The notes under the pieces: generated by a model
The model's database searches: none
What the model saw: the letters and a program-made list of their open reading frames with translations, nothing else
Told to the model about the DNA's origin: nothing
Shown: positions 7,892-17,157 of the stretch, piece after piece
Position numbering within the stretch: position 1 is the first letter of the stretch
Layout of the letters: each line of letters starts with the position of its first letter
Made by a program: the position numbers and the translations under genes
Source of the DNA: an uncultured Myxococcales bacterium
GTDB taxonomy: Bacteria; Myxococcota_A; UBA9042; DTJE01
Direction of reading: 5' to 3'
DNA: 50,225 nucleotides
NCBI GenBank assembly: GCA_937975765.1
Contig: CALJUR010000038.1
Span: 1 to 50,225 of the forward strand

Positions 7892-9088
7892 CTACGGGGC
7901 GTCGCGGCATTCCGCCGTGAACGCGCCGCCGAGGCCGGCGGCCAGGTCGTTCGAGGCCAGGGAGGCGGCGCAGGCGGCGTCGCCCAGAAGGTGCGTGCGG
8001 AGGAAGGCCGTGGAGTAGGCGCGGACCGTCTGGTGGAAGAGGTCGGTGTCGTAGCCGATCTCGTCCATCATGTCCGTGTAGCCGAGGTGTCCCGCGCCGG
8101 CGAACGCCACGATGCACGCCGGTCCCTGCTCGGCCGCATAGCATTTCCAGCCGTCCTGTTCGATGTCGCAGTAGGAATCCTTGTCCCCGACCATCTGGAG
8201 GTACGGGATCCGGATGCCCCTGGCGCCCTGGCAGTCCGGCACGGCCATCTGGTGGCCGGCGTCGTTCCCGTACGCCAGCGCGGCCTTCACCCGGGAGTCG
8301 GGCACGGCCTGGATCTGCTCCTGGACGTCCGTCACGGCGCAGTACCACTTGTCGTAGCCCTCGCCCTTTTCGCACCGGTCCTTCACGGAATCGAAGTTGT
8401 ATTCCAGCCCGGCCAGGGCCATGACCGTGTGCCCGCCCCACGAGTGGCCCGCGATCGCCAACCGGCCGGCGTCGCCCAGGCCCGCGAAATCCCCTTCCGC
8501 CGCCGCGAACCGCGCCGTGAACTCGTCGATCGCGAACCGGAGGTCCAGTGCCCGCGTCAGCGTCATGTACAGGTCTTCCGGCGCGCTCTGGCCCAGGCCC
8601 ACGTTGCCGGTGTGGTCGGGCGCCACGACCACGAACCCGTGGGACACGAGGAACTCGTACAGGTACTTGTGCCCCTCCTTGACGCTGCCGCTGCCGTGCG
8701 AGAACACGACGACCGGGTAGGGCGCACCCGACCGGTCGGGGGTGGCGTCCTTCGTGCCGCACACGGTCAGGGCCGCGTAGCGTTCGAAGAGATCCATGGC
8801 CTGGTACGTCGCGTCGCACGCCGCGCCGTCCATCGTCCCGGCCGCCGGGTAGTACACCGCCGTCGGCAGGGTCCGGTCGGCCCGCGACGCGTCCACCAGG
8901 TCCACCAGCCTCACGCCCACGGCGCGCGTCCCCCAGGCGCCGGCCTCGCACGTCGCCGCGACCGTCTCCTCGACCGCGTCCTCGACCGCGTCCGCGCCGG
9001 GGCCCGGATCCGCGACGCCGCCACCCGACGACCCGCACCCCGCAACGAGGAACGCCAGGACCACACCGCGGCAGGAACGGGCTCGCAT
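7892..9088 (-). CDS. Secreted alpha/beta-hydrolase lipoprotein (PAF-acetylhydrolase-like)
   Basis: A 398-residue lipoprotein (FLVAGC, lipidated C18). The mature part resembles platelet-activating-factor acetylhydrolase/dienelactone-hydrolase-like esterases: PVVVFSHGSGS for the oxyanion region near 125, AGHSWGG with nucleophile Ser216, and GAGHLGY with His334. About ten cysteines suggest disulfides in an extracytoplasmic setting. The C-terminus AFLRTHLLGDA closely matches the AFLRRHLLGDA of the hydrolase at 5496-6629, which points to paralogy. GGAGG lies 4 bases before the ATG. The gene is upstream of the membrane-protein operon in the same direction, but a promoter candidate at 7812-7839 separates them. 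Confidence 0.82.
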   Translation of the reverse strand: MRARSCRGVVLAFLVAGCGSSGGGVADPGPGADAVEDAVEETVAATCEAGAWGTRAVGVRLVDLVDASRADRTLPTAVYYPAAGTMDGAACDATYQAMDLFERYAALTVCGTKDATPDRSGAPYPVVVFSHGSGSVKEGHKYLYEFLVSHGFVVVAPDHTGNVGLGQSAPEDLYMTLTRALDLRFAIDEFTARFAAAEGDFAGLGDAGRLAIAGHSWGGHTVMALAGLEYNFDSVKDRCEKGEGYDKWYCAVTDVQEQIQAVPDSRVKAALAYGNDAGHQMAVPDCQGARGIRIPYLQMVGDKDSYCDIEQDGWKCYAAEQGPACIVAFAGAGHLGYTDMMDEIGYDTDLFHQTVRAYSTAFLRTHLLGDAACAASLASNDLAAGLGGAFTAECRDAP

Positions 9089-9114
9089 GTCGCCTCCGGA
9101 TCGCAATCGCCGCG

Positions 9115-9143
9115 ATTCTGCGCCACCCCCGGGCCCCTGGCAA
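9115..9143 (-). promoter_or_regulatory. Promoter for the PAF-acetylhydrolase-like lipoprotein gene
   Basis: On the minus strand, TTGCCA (9143-9138), 17 bases and CAGAAT (9120-9115), about 27 bases before the ATG. Confidence 0.5.
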
Positions 9144-9263
9144 CCGGGACGCGCCCGGGGCCCGCCCGACCGACCGACGATCCGCCGCGGCCGCAGGTCC
9201 CGCCGCCCGCGCCCTTGACAGTCCCCTCGACGTGCCGGGAAATGGGGCCAGAGGGGATACCGC

Positions 9264-10424
9264 ATGGACCGGACGCACCGCTTCGCGCGGGTCGCGATCA
9301 CGGCGTGCGCCGCGTGCCTCGCCCTGCCTTGCACCTGCACCATCGGCGACGAGGACGACGGGTACGGCACGGACCTGCCCCCGCCCTGCGAGCGCATCGG
9401 GGACCCCGACTTCACGTGGGCCGGCGCCGGCGTCATCGGCCCCGAAGGCGGCGCGGTCGAACAGACCCGCCCCGACAGCCCCGTTGCCGGCGTCCGCGTC
9501 GAGGTGGCCCCGGGCGCCTGGACCGAGTGCTGGGAGGTCCACGTCGAGTACCTGTCGATCTTCGACGTCCCGGACTACCCCGACGGCTTCGTGCCGTTCG
9601 AGCGTCCCTACCCCTCGGGCGCCGTCCGCGTCCAGATCGGCCTGACGACGTCCGACCGCTTCTACGCCGCCCCCGACCCGCTGCCGATCCGCATCTCGTT
9701 CCCGATGGGGAAGATCACGGTCGGCCCGCTGGACATCCGCAGCGCGTTCCGGCTGGACGACGCAGGCAAAGAGTGGCAGGTCGTCTTCCCGGATTCCCTG
9801 CCGGCCGGCCGGCTGACCGTCGCGACCGACCGGCACGACGTGGCGTGGTCCTGGGGCCGCGTGGACATGGGCGAGATCGACATGGGGAAGTACGTGGTGC
9901 CCGCGATGGAGAACTACCACGGCAGCGGGACGCTTCAGGCCATCCAGTCCGCGCTGGAGGAGATCCGGCAGCAGGCGCTGCGCGAGGAGTGGGAGTGGAA
10001 CTGCCTGGGGATGGAACTGGCGGAGGCGTTCGCGGACGGCATCCAGGACACGACGTGGCAGCAGGTGCAGGACCTGCAGGCCAGCCTGGGCTGCGGCGAC
10101 TGCAACCCCCTGACGGAGGCGTTCGACCAGGGTCTGAAGGAGTGGTGGTCGGTGCGCCAGTGGGACGTGATCCTGGGCTTCGCCGACCTGATGTTCCCGC
10201 CGAAGAAGGCCATCGAGATCATCGCGTACCCGCTGGAGAACGCGATCCAGGGCTGGCTGATGGACGCGGCGGTCGAGGGCCTGGACCTGCCCTGCGACTA
10301 CGACTGCTACTTCGAGAAGGTGCCGTTCCTGATATACGTGTACGAGGCCGTCTACTACGGGTCGGGCTGGGTGCGCGGGCTGCTGGGGTACTACCGGACC
10401 CAGCGGATGGGGTGTCCGCCGTAG
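9264..10424 (+). CDS. Secreted protein with ZU5-like segment
   Basis: A 386-residue protein with a hydrophobic N-terminal export signal; the lipobox is unclear (C18 or C23). Residues 50-80 read GAGVIGPEGGAVE...RVEVAPGAW, which resembles the start of ZU5-type beta domains (GGxVxxxxxGVxVxVPxGA). The remainder has a mixed helical region with many Trp and paired Cys residues, including CGDC and CDYDC near the C-terminus. No catalytic motif was seen. It is followed after 11 bases by the DUF1554 lipoprotein gene, so the two are probably co-transcribed and both act outside the cytoplasm. A TTGACA at 9215-9220 might be its -35 element, but no good -10 follows. Confidence 0.72.
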   Translation: MDRTHRFARVAITACAACLALPCTCTIGDEDDGYGTDLPPPCERIGDPDFTWAGAGVIGPEGGAVEQTRPDSPVAGVRVEVAPGAWTECWEVHVEYLSIFDVPDYPDGFVPFERPYPSGAVRVQIGLTTSDRFYAAPDPLPIRISFPMGKITVGPLDIRSAFRLDDAGKEWQVVFPDSLPAGRLTVATDRHDVAWSWGRVDMGEIDMGKYVVPAMENYHGSGTLQAIQSALEEIRQQALREEWEWNCLGMELAEAFADGIQDTTWQQVQDLQASLGCGDCNPLTEAFDQGLKEWWSVRQWDVILGFADLMFPPKKAIEIIAYPLENAIQGWLMDAAVEGLDLPCDYDCYFEKVPFLIYVYEAVYYGSGWVRGLLGYYRTQRMGCPP

Positions 10425-10435
10425 GGGAGGTGCCG

Positions 10436-11140
10436 ATGCGCCGGGCGATGCGGGCCGTGTTCGCGGCGGCGGTGCTGGCGGCCGGGTGCGGCGGGGACGA
10501 CGAGGCGGCGCCGCTGTGCAAGGAGCCGGGCGACACCTGCAACGACGGGCTGTGCTGGAACGGCCTGGCCAGCGGGGTATGCGACCGCGACGGGGAGTGC
10601 CGCACCGAGGCGTCGGCCACGGGCGACTGCGTGGTCTTCCTGACCAAGGACACGTTCGACGCGGACTTCGGCGGGCTGCAGGGGGCGGACCGGACCTGCC
10701 AGAAGCGGGCCGAGGCGGCCGGGCTGAAGGGGACGTTCAAGGCGTGGCTGTCGGACTCGGCGAACAGCGCGTCGGAGCGGCTGACCCACGCCGGCGTCCC
10801 GTACATCGACACGCGCGGGCGGATCGTCGCGAACGACTGGACGGACCTGACGGACGGCGGGCTGCAGCGCGCGATGACGATCGACGAAACGGGCTACGAC
10901 TGGGACGGCGACGCGCACCACTGCGGGTCGTGGGCGTGGTTCGCCGAGGTCTGGACCGGCACCAACACGGGCGGCGGCGCGGACGGGCCGTTCTGCGACG
11001 ACTGGACGTCCACCTCCAAGGACTCGTTCGTGACCACGGGCTACTACTGCTATGCGTCGGAGGCGTGGACGAAGCCCTCGTCGGTCGAGATCCGCAGCAG
11101 TTGCAACGGCCAGTTCAGCCTGTACTGCATCCAGCAATGA
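10436..11140 (+). CDS. DUF1554-domain lipoprotein
   Basis: A 234-residue lipoprotein (VLAAGC, lipidated C18). A short Cys-rich segment (CKEPGDTCNDGLCW...GVCDRDGEC) precedes a DUF1554 domain covering roughly residues 65-232. Diagnostic pieces are VFLTKDTFDADFGGLQGAD, CQKRAEAAGLKGTFKAWLSD, PYIDTRGRIVANDW, and WTGTNTGG with the closing SLYCIQQ. This domain is known from Leptospira and myxobacterial secreted proteins and relates to the endostatin/C-type-lectin-like fold; its ligand is unknown. GGGGAGG lies 5 bases before the ATG, 11 bases after the upstream gene. It points convergently at the carbohydrate-binding gene. Confidence 0.85.
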   Translation: MRRAMRAVFAAAVLAAGCGGDDEAAPLCKEPGDTCNDGLCWNGLASGVCDRDGECRTEASATGDCVVFLTKDTFDADFGGLQGADRTCQKRAEAAGLKGTFKAWLSDSANSASERLTHAGVPYIDTRGRIVANDWTDLTDGGLQRAMTIDETGYDWDGDAHHCGSWAWFAEVWTGTNTGGGADGPFCDDWTSTSKDSFVTTGYYCYASEAWTKPSSVEIRSSCNGQFSLYCIQQ

Positions 11141-11171
11141 CCGGACCGGAGCGGCGGGGGGGCCGGCCGCG

Positions 11172-13013
11172 TCACATCCCGCCCGGGCCGCCGGGGCCGC
11201 CGCCCTGGCCGACCTTCGTGGTGATGCCGGAGATGGTGAACGTGGCGTTCAGGGTGCCGGGGGTGTAGGCGCCGTCCCCGAACAGGCTGTCGGTCGCCGT
11301 GCCGCTGTGGCTGCCGCCCAGGTAGGCATTGAAGGTGCCATTCGCCAGGTCGGGCGACGAGAAGGCGACGGACTGGAACGTCCTGACGGGCTGGAACGTG
11401 ACCAGGTCGTTGCCGGCCGCGTCCTGCAGGTGGAACAGGGAACCGGCCGCCTGGGACGCGAAGTTGACCAGCACGGAGTACTGGGTGGACGTCGTTCCCG
11501 GGGCGATGGCCATGCCCGAACTGCCGGCCGCCACCAGGAGGCCGCCGCTGATCTTGAACGCGGCGCCGCCGCCGTCGCCGATGTCCAGGGCCCCGTTCGC
11601 ACTGGACGTGGGGCCGTTGACCAGGACGGTGCCGCCCGTCATGACGATCGACCCGTTGGAGTCGATGCCGTCGCCGGTCGCGTTGACGGCCACGTACCCG
11701 CCGTGGATGTACAGCCAGTACTGGCTGGTGTCCCCGCCCGGATGGAACCCGCCCGACCCGTCCGCCCCGCCGGCCACGTTCAGGCCGTCGTCGCTGGAGA
11801 CCACGTGAATCGTGCCGTCGTTGACGGTCATCACCATGCTCTCCAGGCCCTCGTAGGACTTCGTCACGCGGATGTCGCCGCCGTCGATCACGAGGGTGGT
11901 GTCCGAGTGGATGCCGTCGTCCGCCGAGGCGATCGTGTAGGTGCCGCCCGAGATCGCGATGGCCTGGTTCGAGTGGATGCCATCGTCCGCCGCGTCGATC
12001 GCGAACGAGCCTCCCGACAGGGTGATCCCGGCGGAACCCTTGATCCCCTTGGCCGACGCGGTGGATGCCACCGTCTTCGTGCTGCCGCCGCCGGTCTTCA
12101 GAACCAGGGTCCCGCCGTTGACGGTGACCGTCCCGACCGCGGCCAGGCCGTCGCCGCCGGCCGTGACATCCAGCATGCCGTCCTCGATCACGATGTTGCC
12201 CCGCGTCGTGTCCTCCTCGTTGTCCGAGGTCAGGCCGTCGCCGGTGGAGGTGACGGTGATGCTTCCGCCCGAGACCGTGATGTCGTCCCGACCTCGCAGG
12301 CCGTCGTCCGCGGCGGTGACCGTCAGGGTGCCGCCCTCGATCTCCAGGCTGTCCTTGCTGGCGATGCCGTCGTTGTAGCGGCCGACGACCGACAGGGCGC
12401 CGCCGCCCAGGATGTCCAGGTCGCACTTCGCGAACAGCGCGGCGTTCGGCTCGTCCTCGCCTTCGACCTCGAACACGTAGGCAGCCCCGTCGGCCAGCCG
12501 GTTCTGCGAGCCGTCCGCCAGCACGATGTCCACGTCGTCGGCGTTCACCAGGTAGATCGCGGCGCCCCGGGAGTTCGTGATGTCGGCCCCGTCCAGGATC
12601 AGCGTGACCTTCGCCTGGTCCGCGGCGTCCACCCGGACCTGGCCGTCGTTCAGCGTGCCGGTGATGGTGTAGGTCCCCTCCGCGAAGACGGTCGCGGTGG
12701 TGCCGACCGCGGACGCGCCGGTCCCCTCCACCGTGATGGAATCCCCCAGCAGCCGGATCACGGCCGCCCCGTCCCCGGCAATCTCCTGCCCGATGGCGGT
12801 TTCCGCCGTCCCGGAACCCGGGTCGGACCCGGTCTCGGCCGCCGTGCCTCCCGGGTCGCCCGCGGTCCCGGTCTCCTGCGCGACTTCCTGTCCCAGGGAG
12901 GCGTCGGAGTCGTCCTGCCGGGCCGGGGCCACACCGTCGTCCCCGCCGCACGCGGCCGCCAGCGCTGCCACCGCCACGAATCCCGCGATTCCCAGGCCGA
13001 TTCTCGCCCTCAT
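11172..13013 (-). CDS. Carbohydrate-binding (Cthe_2159/DUF4353-like) beta-helix lipoprotein
   Basis: A 613-residue lipoprotein (LAAAC, lipidated C22) with a low-complexity linker to about residue 75. It then has a long repetitive body typical of the Cthe_2159 family of polysaccharide-binding right-handed beta-helices. Rungs repeat around the phrases ADDGIHS, DDGLN, GDGL and IxGGxxxI, about every 20-25 residues. The early part TYTITGTLNDGQVRV and LDGADITNSRGAAIYL is the family signature. The C-terminus is a Gly/Pro tail (GQGGGPGGPGG). The start at 13013 gives a clean signal peptide with GGAGG upstream; a start at 13046 is possible. The role is probably binding acidic polysaccharide at the cell surface. 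Confidence 0.88.
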   Translation of the reverse strand: MRARIGLGIAGFVAVAALAAACGGDDGVAPARQDDSDASLGQEVAQETGTAGDPGGTAAETGSDPGSGTAETAIGQEIAGDGAAVIRLLGDSITVEGTGASAVGTTATVFAEGTYTITGTLNDGQVRVDAADQAKVTLILDGADITNSRGAAIYLVNADDVDIVLADGSQNRLADGAAYVFEVEGEDEPNAALFAKCDLDILGGGALSVVGRYNDGIASKDSLEIEGGTLTVTAADDGLRGRDDITVSGGSITVTSTGDGLTSDNEEDTTRGNIVIEDGMLDVTAGGDGLAAVGTVTVNGGTLVLKTGGGSTKTVASTASAKGIKGSAGITLSGGSFAIDAADDGIHSNQAIAISGGTYTIASADDGIHSDTTLVIDGGDIRVTKSYEGLESMVMTVNDGTIHVVSSDDGLNVAGGADGSGGFHPGGDTSQYWLYIHGGYVAVNATGDGIDSNGSIVMTGGTVLVNGPTSSANGALDIGDGGGAAFKISGGLLVAAGSSGMAIAPGTTSTQYSVLVNFASQAAGSLFHLQDAAGNDLVTFQPVRTFQSVAFSSPDLANGTFNAYLGGSHSGTATDSLFGDGAYTPGTLNATFTISGITTKVGQGGGPGGPGGM

Positions 13014-13088
13014 CGTCCTCTCCCCTCCTCGCCACCCCCGTGCCACGCCCCCCGGAACGGAAGGCCTCGATCGAAGCCTAGGAATCCG

Positions 13089-13105
13089 ATGTCAGGAATG
13101 TGTAA
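13089..13105 (-). promoter_or_regulatory. Direct-repeat box upstream of the carbohydrate-binding gene
   Basis: On the minus strand, TTACAC and TGACAT are spaced 11 bases start to start (TTACACATTCCTGACAT), the phasing used by OmpR/PhoB-family regulators. It lies about 75 bases before the start at 13013. The regulator is unknown. Confidence 0.35.
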
Positions 13106-13124
13106 GCGGGCGGCAAGAAAACGG

Positions 13125-15194
13125 TCAGACGTTGATCGTCTCGATCGTCAACCCGGCGTCGGACTGCAGGCCGAAGTAGTCGGTGACGGGCTTGGCCAGG
13201 CGGTTCATGCGGGAGAACAGCGAGATGCGCAGCCGCTCCAGCAGCGTTCGGCCGGGGGTCACGAAGCGCTCGGCGCCGATCAGGATCAGCCACTTGCCAG
13301 GCTTCTCCGGGATGCGCAGGCGGTGCTCCTTCTTCAGGCGCACCAGGGCACGGCGGACGTCCGGCTGCTCCATGTAGCCGTACTGGGCCTGGATCGAGAC
13401 CACCGTGCCGGACTCGTCCGCGCAGAAGGTCGTCACCTGGAACCGCTCGTCGTCCTTCACGGTGGGCGACCCGACGGGCACCACCGAGAAGAAGACCAGG
13501 TGCTTGGGCAGCCGGTTCCAGTTGCGGAAGTGCACGGCCAGCACGGGCGGCACCAGGTCCTCGGGCCGGCAGATCGGCCGCGACGCCATCACGACCAGGG
13601 ACATCGAGTGCTGGGGGTCCAGCGAGGTGGCGCGGTTCGCCAGCAGGTCGGCCACGGGCAGGTGGTACGCGGCCGAGCGGCGCTGGTAGGCCAGCCCGAT
13701 CCACGACCGCCCCCAGCGCCACGTGTCCATCGTCGCGAAGAAGCAGAAGCCGATCATCAGCGGGATGTAGCCGCCGTCAGGCAACTTCAGCAGGCTGGAC
13801 CCGAAGAAGGCCACGTCCACGCCACCGATGACCGCGACCACCGGGATCAGGTAGCGCAGCGGCCAGTGCCAGACGCGGTAGGCGACCTTGGTGAAGGTGA
13901 TCGAGGTGACCAGCATGGTGCCCGTGACGGCCAGGCCGTAGGCGGCCGCCAGCGAGGACGAGTTGCGGAAGACCAGCACCAGCGTGGTGCAGCCCGCGAA
14001 CAGCATGAAGTTGATGAAGGGCAGGTAGATCTGCCCGGGCACGTCCGGGTTGGTGTGCACGACCTTCAGGCGCGGGAACAGTCCCATGGACGTCGCCTGC
14101 TGGGTCAGCGAGAAGGCGCCGGAGATCATCGCCTGGCTGGCGATGACGGTCGCGATCGTCGCCAGCACGACCATCGGGATCATGCCCCACGACGGCGCCA
14201 GCGCGTAGAAGAGGTGCTCGTTCGGGACCGGCCGACCCGACAGCAGGAAGGCCGCCTGGCCCAGGTAGTTCAGCACCAGGCACGGCAGCACCAGGAAGAT
14301 CCAGGCCCGGCGGATGGCCGATCGACCGAAGTGGCCCATGTCCGCGTACATCGCCTCGACGCCGGTCACGCACAGCACGACCGTGCCCAGCAGGTGCATC
14401 GAGTGCAGGCCCTGGTCGCCCAGCAGGCGGATGGCGTACCAGGGATTCAGGGCGCGCAGGATGTCGGGCTGCTGCCAGATGGCGCGGACGCCCAGCGCGC
14501 CGATGGCCAGGAACCACACCGCCATCACCGGCGCGAACAGGAACCCGATGCGATGCGTGCCGCGCTTCTGGATCGCGAACAGGCCCGCCAGGATCAGGAC
14601 GGTGGCGGGAACGACCAAGGCGCCCATCCCCGGGCTGACGACCTTGACGCCTTCCACCGCCGACAGGACCGAGATGGCCGGGGTGATGATCCCGTCGCCG
14701 TACAGCAGGGAGGCGCCGACCAGGATGGCCATCAACAGCCAGGCCGGCAGTCCCCTGGAGTCGCCCTCCGCCCGCAGCTTCCGCTGCAGCAGGCCCAGCA
14801 TCGCGAAGATGCCGCCTTCCCCGTCGTTGTCGGCACGCAGGATCAGGACCACGTACTTGAACGTGACGACCATCAGCAGGGCCCAGACGATCAGCGAGGC
14901 CGTGCCCAGGACGTGGTCGGGGGTGACCGCCATCCGCCGCAGGCCGAAGAAGACCTCGGTGACGGAGTACAGCGGCGAGGTTCCGATGTCGCCTTAGACG
15001 ACGCCCAGCGCGCCGACCAGCAGCCCGAAGCCCGCGGCGCGGCCGGCCTTGTTCCGGTGCGGACGGTGCGGGCCGTGGTGGTGTCGCGTCTCGACATGCG
15101 TCGTGTCGCTGCCGGCGGCACCGACGCCTTCACGCGGCGCGGCGGGGGATTCGACGTCCTGCCCCCCCGCGGGTTCTCGATCCGATGCCGACAT
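13125..15194 (-). pseudogene. kup: Kup-type potassium transporter interrupted by in-frame TAA
   Basis: The reading frame encodes a Kup/HAK potassium uptake permease, about 690 codons including a ~60-residue polar His-rich N-terminal extension. The signature LGVV[Y/F]GDIGTSPLY is broken: codon 67 (14994-14996 on the plus strand) is TAA where family members have Tyr or Phe. The flanks GALGVV and GDIGTSPLY are intact and in frame. TAC to TAA is a single change, equal to G to T on the plus strand. Downstream the transporter is complete (RADNDGEGGI, YGDGIITPAISV, about 12 helices, cytosolic tail). Translation from the internal ATG at 14933 would lose the first helix motif. It is either a recent nonsense mutation or a base-call error. 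It follows the amidase gene by 110 bases. Confidence 0.85.
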
Positions 15195-15230
15195 CCCGAT
15201 GTTCCCCGTCCCCGGCTGTCCGGGAGGCAG

Positions 15231-15259
15231 AGGATCGTCGAATCCGCGGGTTGCGTCAA
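15231..15259 (-). promoter_or_regulatory. Promoter candidate for kup
   Basis: On the minus strand, TTGACG (15259-15254), 17 bases and GATCCT (15236-15231), about 37 bases before ATG 15194. Confidence 0.5.
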
Positions 15260-15289
15260 CCCCGGCGGGCCTGCCGTAACCCGCCGGGG
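15248..15289. terminator. Overlapping stems between amidase and kup genes
   Basis: CCCCGGCGGG (15260-15269) pairs perfectly with CCCGCCGGGG (15280-15289) across a 10-base loop. GGGTTG (15248-15253) pairs with CAACCC (15257-15262) and shares three bases with the first stem. It lies just past the amidase stop on the minus strand. It has no T-run, and the kup -35 element is inside it. Confidence 0.4.
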
Positions 15290-15304
15290 CAACGCCGGGC
15301 GGGT

Positions 15305-17011
15305 TCACCCCCTGCGCGACGCGGCGGCCAGCGGCGCGAACCGCACCCTCGGGGCGCGCCGCTGCACGCCGGCCTCAACCACGCGCCCCAGGCGCAGCAG
15401 CAGGGCCTCGTCGAACGCCCGGCCCATCAACTGGAAGCCGATCGGCATCCCGTCCGCGTCGTAGCCGGCGGGCACGGTCAGCGCCGGAAGCCCGGTCAGG
15501 TTGCCGGGCTGCGCGAACCGCATGATCTTCGCCGTCATCTCCAGGTTCGATTCGCCGGTCTTCAGGGAGTCCGGCGGGATGACCGGGGCGGTGCAGGCGG
15601 CCGTCGGCGACACGATGACGTCCACCTGCGACAGGACGCGGTCGAACTGCCGGCACAGGCCGGTCCGCAGGCACTGGGCGTGCACGTAGTCGGTCGCCCT
15701 CAGCATCCGCGCCAGCGCCAGCGACAGGCGGGTGTCGGCGCCGTACTCGCGGCCGTGCCCGGCCTGGTACCTGGAATGCGCGGCCGCCATCTCGGTCACG
15801 ATGGTGACCAGGTGGACCGCGCGCAGCAGCACCAGGTCGGGGATCTCGACCTCGCGCACCTCGGCGCCGGCCGCCGCCAGCAGGCCCAGCGCCGTCCGGC
15901 ACGAGTCCACCACGGCCTGGTCGGCGTCCTCGAACCACGGCGGGTACCAGCCCACTCGCACCCCGTGCAGGTCGCCTGTCCCGAAGCCGGCCAGCGTCGG
16001 GCGCGGCTGGGGCATCGAGTTCGCGTCCAGCACGTCCGGGCCTGCGGTCATCGCGTACGCCAGCGCCACGTCCCGCACCGTCGCGCCCAGCGGCCCGACG
16101 TGCGCCACCGACCAGCACAGCGGCGCCGCGCCCGCCTCGCTGACCCGCCCGAAGGTCGGCTTCAGGCCGACGACGCCGCACAGCGCGGCCGGCAGCCGGA
16201 TCGAGCCGCCGCCGTCCGTACCCATCGCGATCGGGCACAGCCCCGCAGCCACCGCGGCGGCGGGACCGCTGGACGACCCCCCCGTCGCCCGGGACGGGTC
16301 GTGGGGGTTCCGGACCGCGCCGTGGTGCGGGTTCACGCCCGTGACGCCGATGCCGATCTCGTGCATGTTCGCCTTGCCGATCAGAATCGCGCCGGCGGCC
16401 CGAAGGCGGGCCACCACCGTGGCATCGCGGGCCGGAACCTCCTTCAGGAACGCGGTCCCGACCGTGGTCGGGTACGGCACCTGGTCCAGTTCGTCCTTGA
16501 TCGCAACGGGCACGCCGTCCAGCGGGCCGAGCGTGTTCCCCTGGCGGAACCGTTCGGCACTTCCGCGGGCCTGGGCCATCACGTCGGCGGGGTCCTGCGC
16601 GATGATGGCCCGAAGCGGCGGCGCGGCCTGTTCGGCGGCGCGGCACGCCTCCAGAACGGCCTGCGCCACGCCCTCCGGGTCCGCACGGCCCTCGCGGTAG
16701 GCGGCGGCATACTGGGCCGCGGTCGCCAGTCCGTTCCCGGCCCCCGGGGCCGGCACGCCCGGGAGTTCCAGGTCCGCCCGGTCCGCCGGCGGACCCTCGG
16801 GGCAGGCCGGGTCGTCCACGCGGCGCGGCGTCGCCAGCGGCCACGGCGGGTCGTCCGCGATCGCCTCCCGGAAGGCGGGGATGCCCGCGCTCTCCAGCAG
16901 CGTCCGGCCCAGCATCGCCGCCCCGGCCGGGCTCTCGACGACCCGTGCCAGCGCCTTCAGCGTCCATCCCGCCGTCCGCGGCGCACTGACCGTCTTCGGC
17001 TGGTAGGCCAT
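15305..17011 (-). CDS. Amidase-signature family hydrolase
   Basis: A 568-residue amidase-signature enzyme. The Ser-cisSer-Lys triad is visible: Lys172 (VAIKDELD), cis-Ser246 (ATGGSSSGP) and nucleophile Ser270 (GTDGGGSIRLPA), with the 24-residue spacing of the family. An extra ~95-residue N-terminal region precedes the catalytic core, similar to fatty-acid-amide-hydrolase-like members and unlike GatA. No GatB or GatC lies nearby, so a tRNA amidotransferase role is unlikely. No signal peptide was seen. GGGAGGA sits directly upstream of the ATG. It is divergent from manB. The amide substrate is unknown. Confidence 0.88.
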   Translation of the reverse strand: MAYQPKTVSAPRTAGWTLKALARVVESPAGAAMLGRTLLESAGIPAFREAIADDPPWPLATPRRVDDPACPEGPPADRADLELPGVPAPGAGNGLATAAQYAAAYREGRADPEGVAQAVLEACRAAEQAAPPLRAIIAQDPADVMAQARGSAERFRQGNTLGPLDGVPVAIKDELDQVPYPTTVGTAFLKEVPARDATVVARLRAAGAILIGKANMHEIGIGVTGVNPHHGAVRNPHDPSRATGGSSSGPAAAVAAGLCPIAMGTDGGGSIRLPAALCGVVGLKPTFGRVSEAGAAPLCWSVAHVGPLGATVRDVALAYAMTAGPDVLDANSMPQPRPTLAGFGTGDLHGVRVGWYPPWFEDADQAVVDSCRTALGLLAAAGAEVREVEIPDLVLLRAVHLVTIVTEMAAAHSRYQAGHGREYGADTRLSLALARMLRATDYVHAQCLRTGLCRQFDRVLSQVDVIVSPTAACTAPVIPPDSLKTGESNLEMTAKIMRFAQPGNLTGLPALTVPAGYDADGMPIGFQLMGRAFDEALLLRLGRVVEAGVQRRAPRVRFAPLAAASRRG

Positions 17012-17157
17012 TCCTCCCTCCCCGCGCGGCCCCCGGGCCGCCCTGTGAAATCCGCAGGTTGCAGGGTCGCACGAGGGGCCCTCCGGTGCAAGGGGGGTAT
17101 CCCGTCCGGTCGCGTCTCCGCTATGCTTCCCGGGTCCGCTGCGGCCGGGAGGGGTGC

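Noticed and set aside
9215..9243. Promoter for the ZU5-like gene
   Set aside because: TTGACA is present at 9215-9220, but the bases 17-18 further on (around GGAAAT) do not resemble a -10 element.
7991..10435. Long plus-strand open frame running into the DUF1554 gene
   Set aside because: It covers the antisense of a lipoprotein hydrolase and an out-of-frame reading of the ZU5-like gene; only the part from 10436 has a signal peptide and domain.
14994..14996. Programmed recoding or selenocysteine-type readthrough of the kup stop
   Set aside because: TAA is not used for selenocysteine or pyrrolysine, and no special RNA structure directly after the codon stood out; mutation or base error is simpler.
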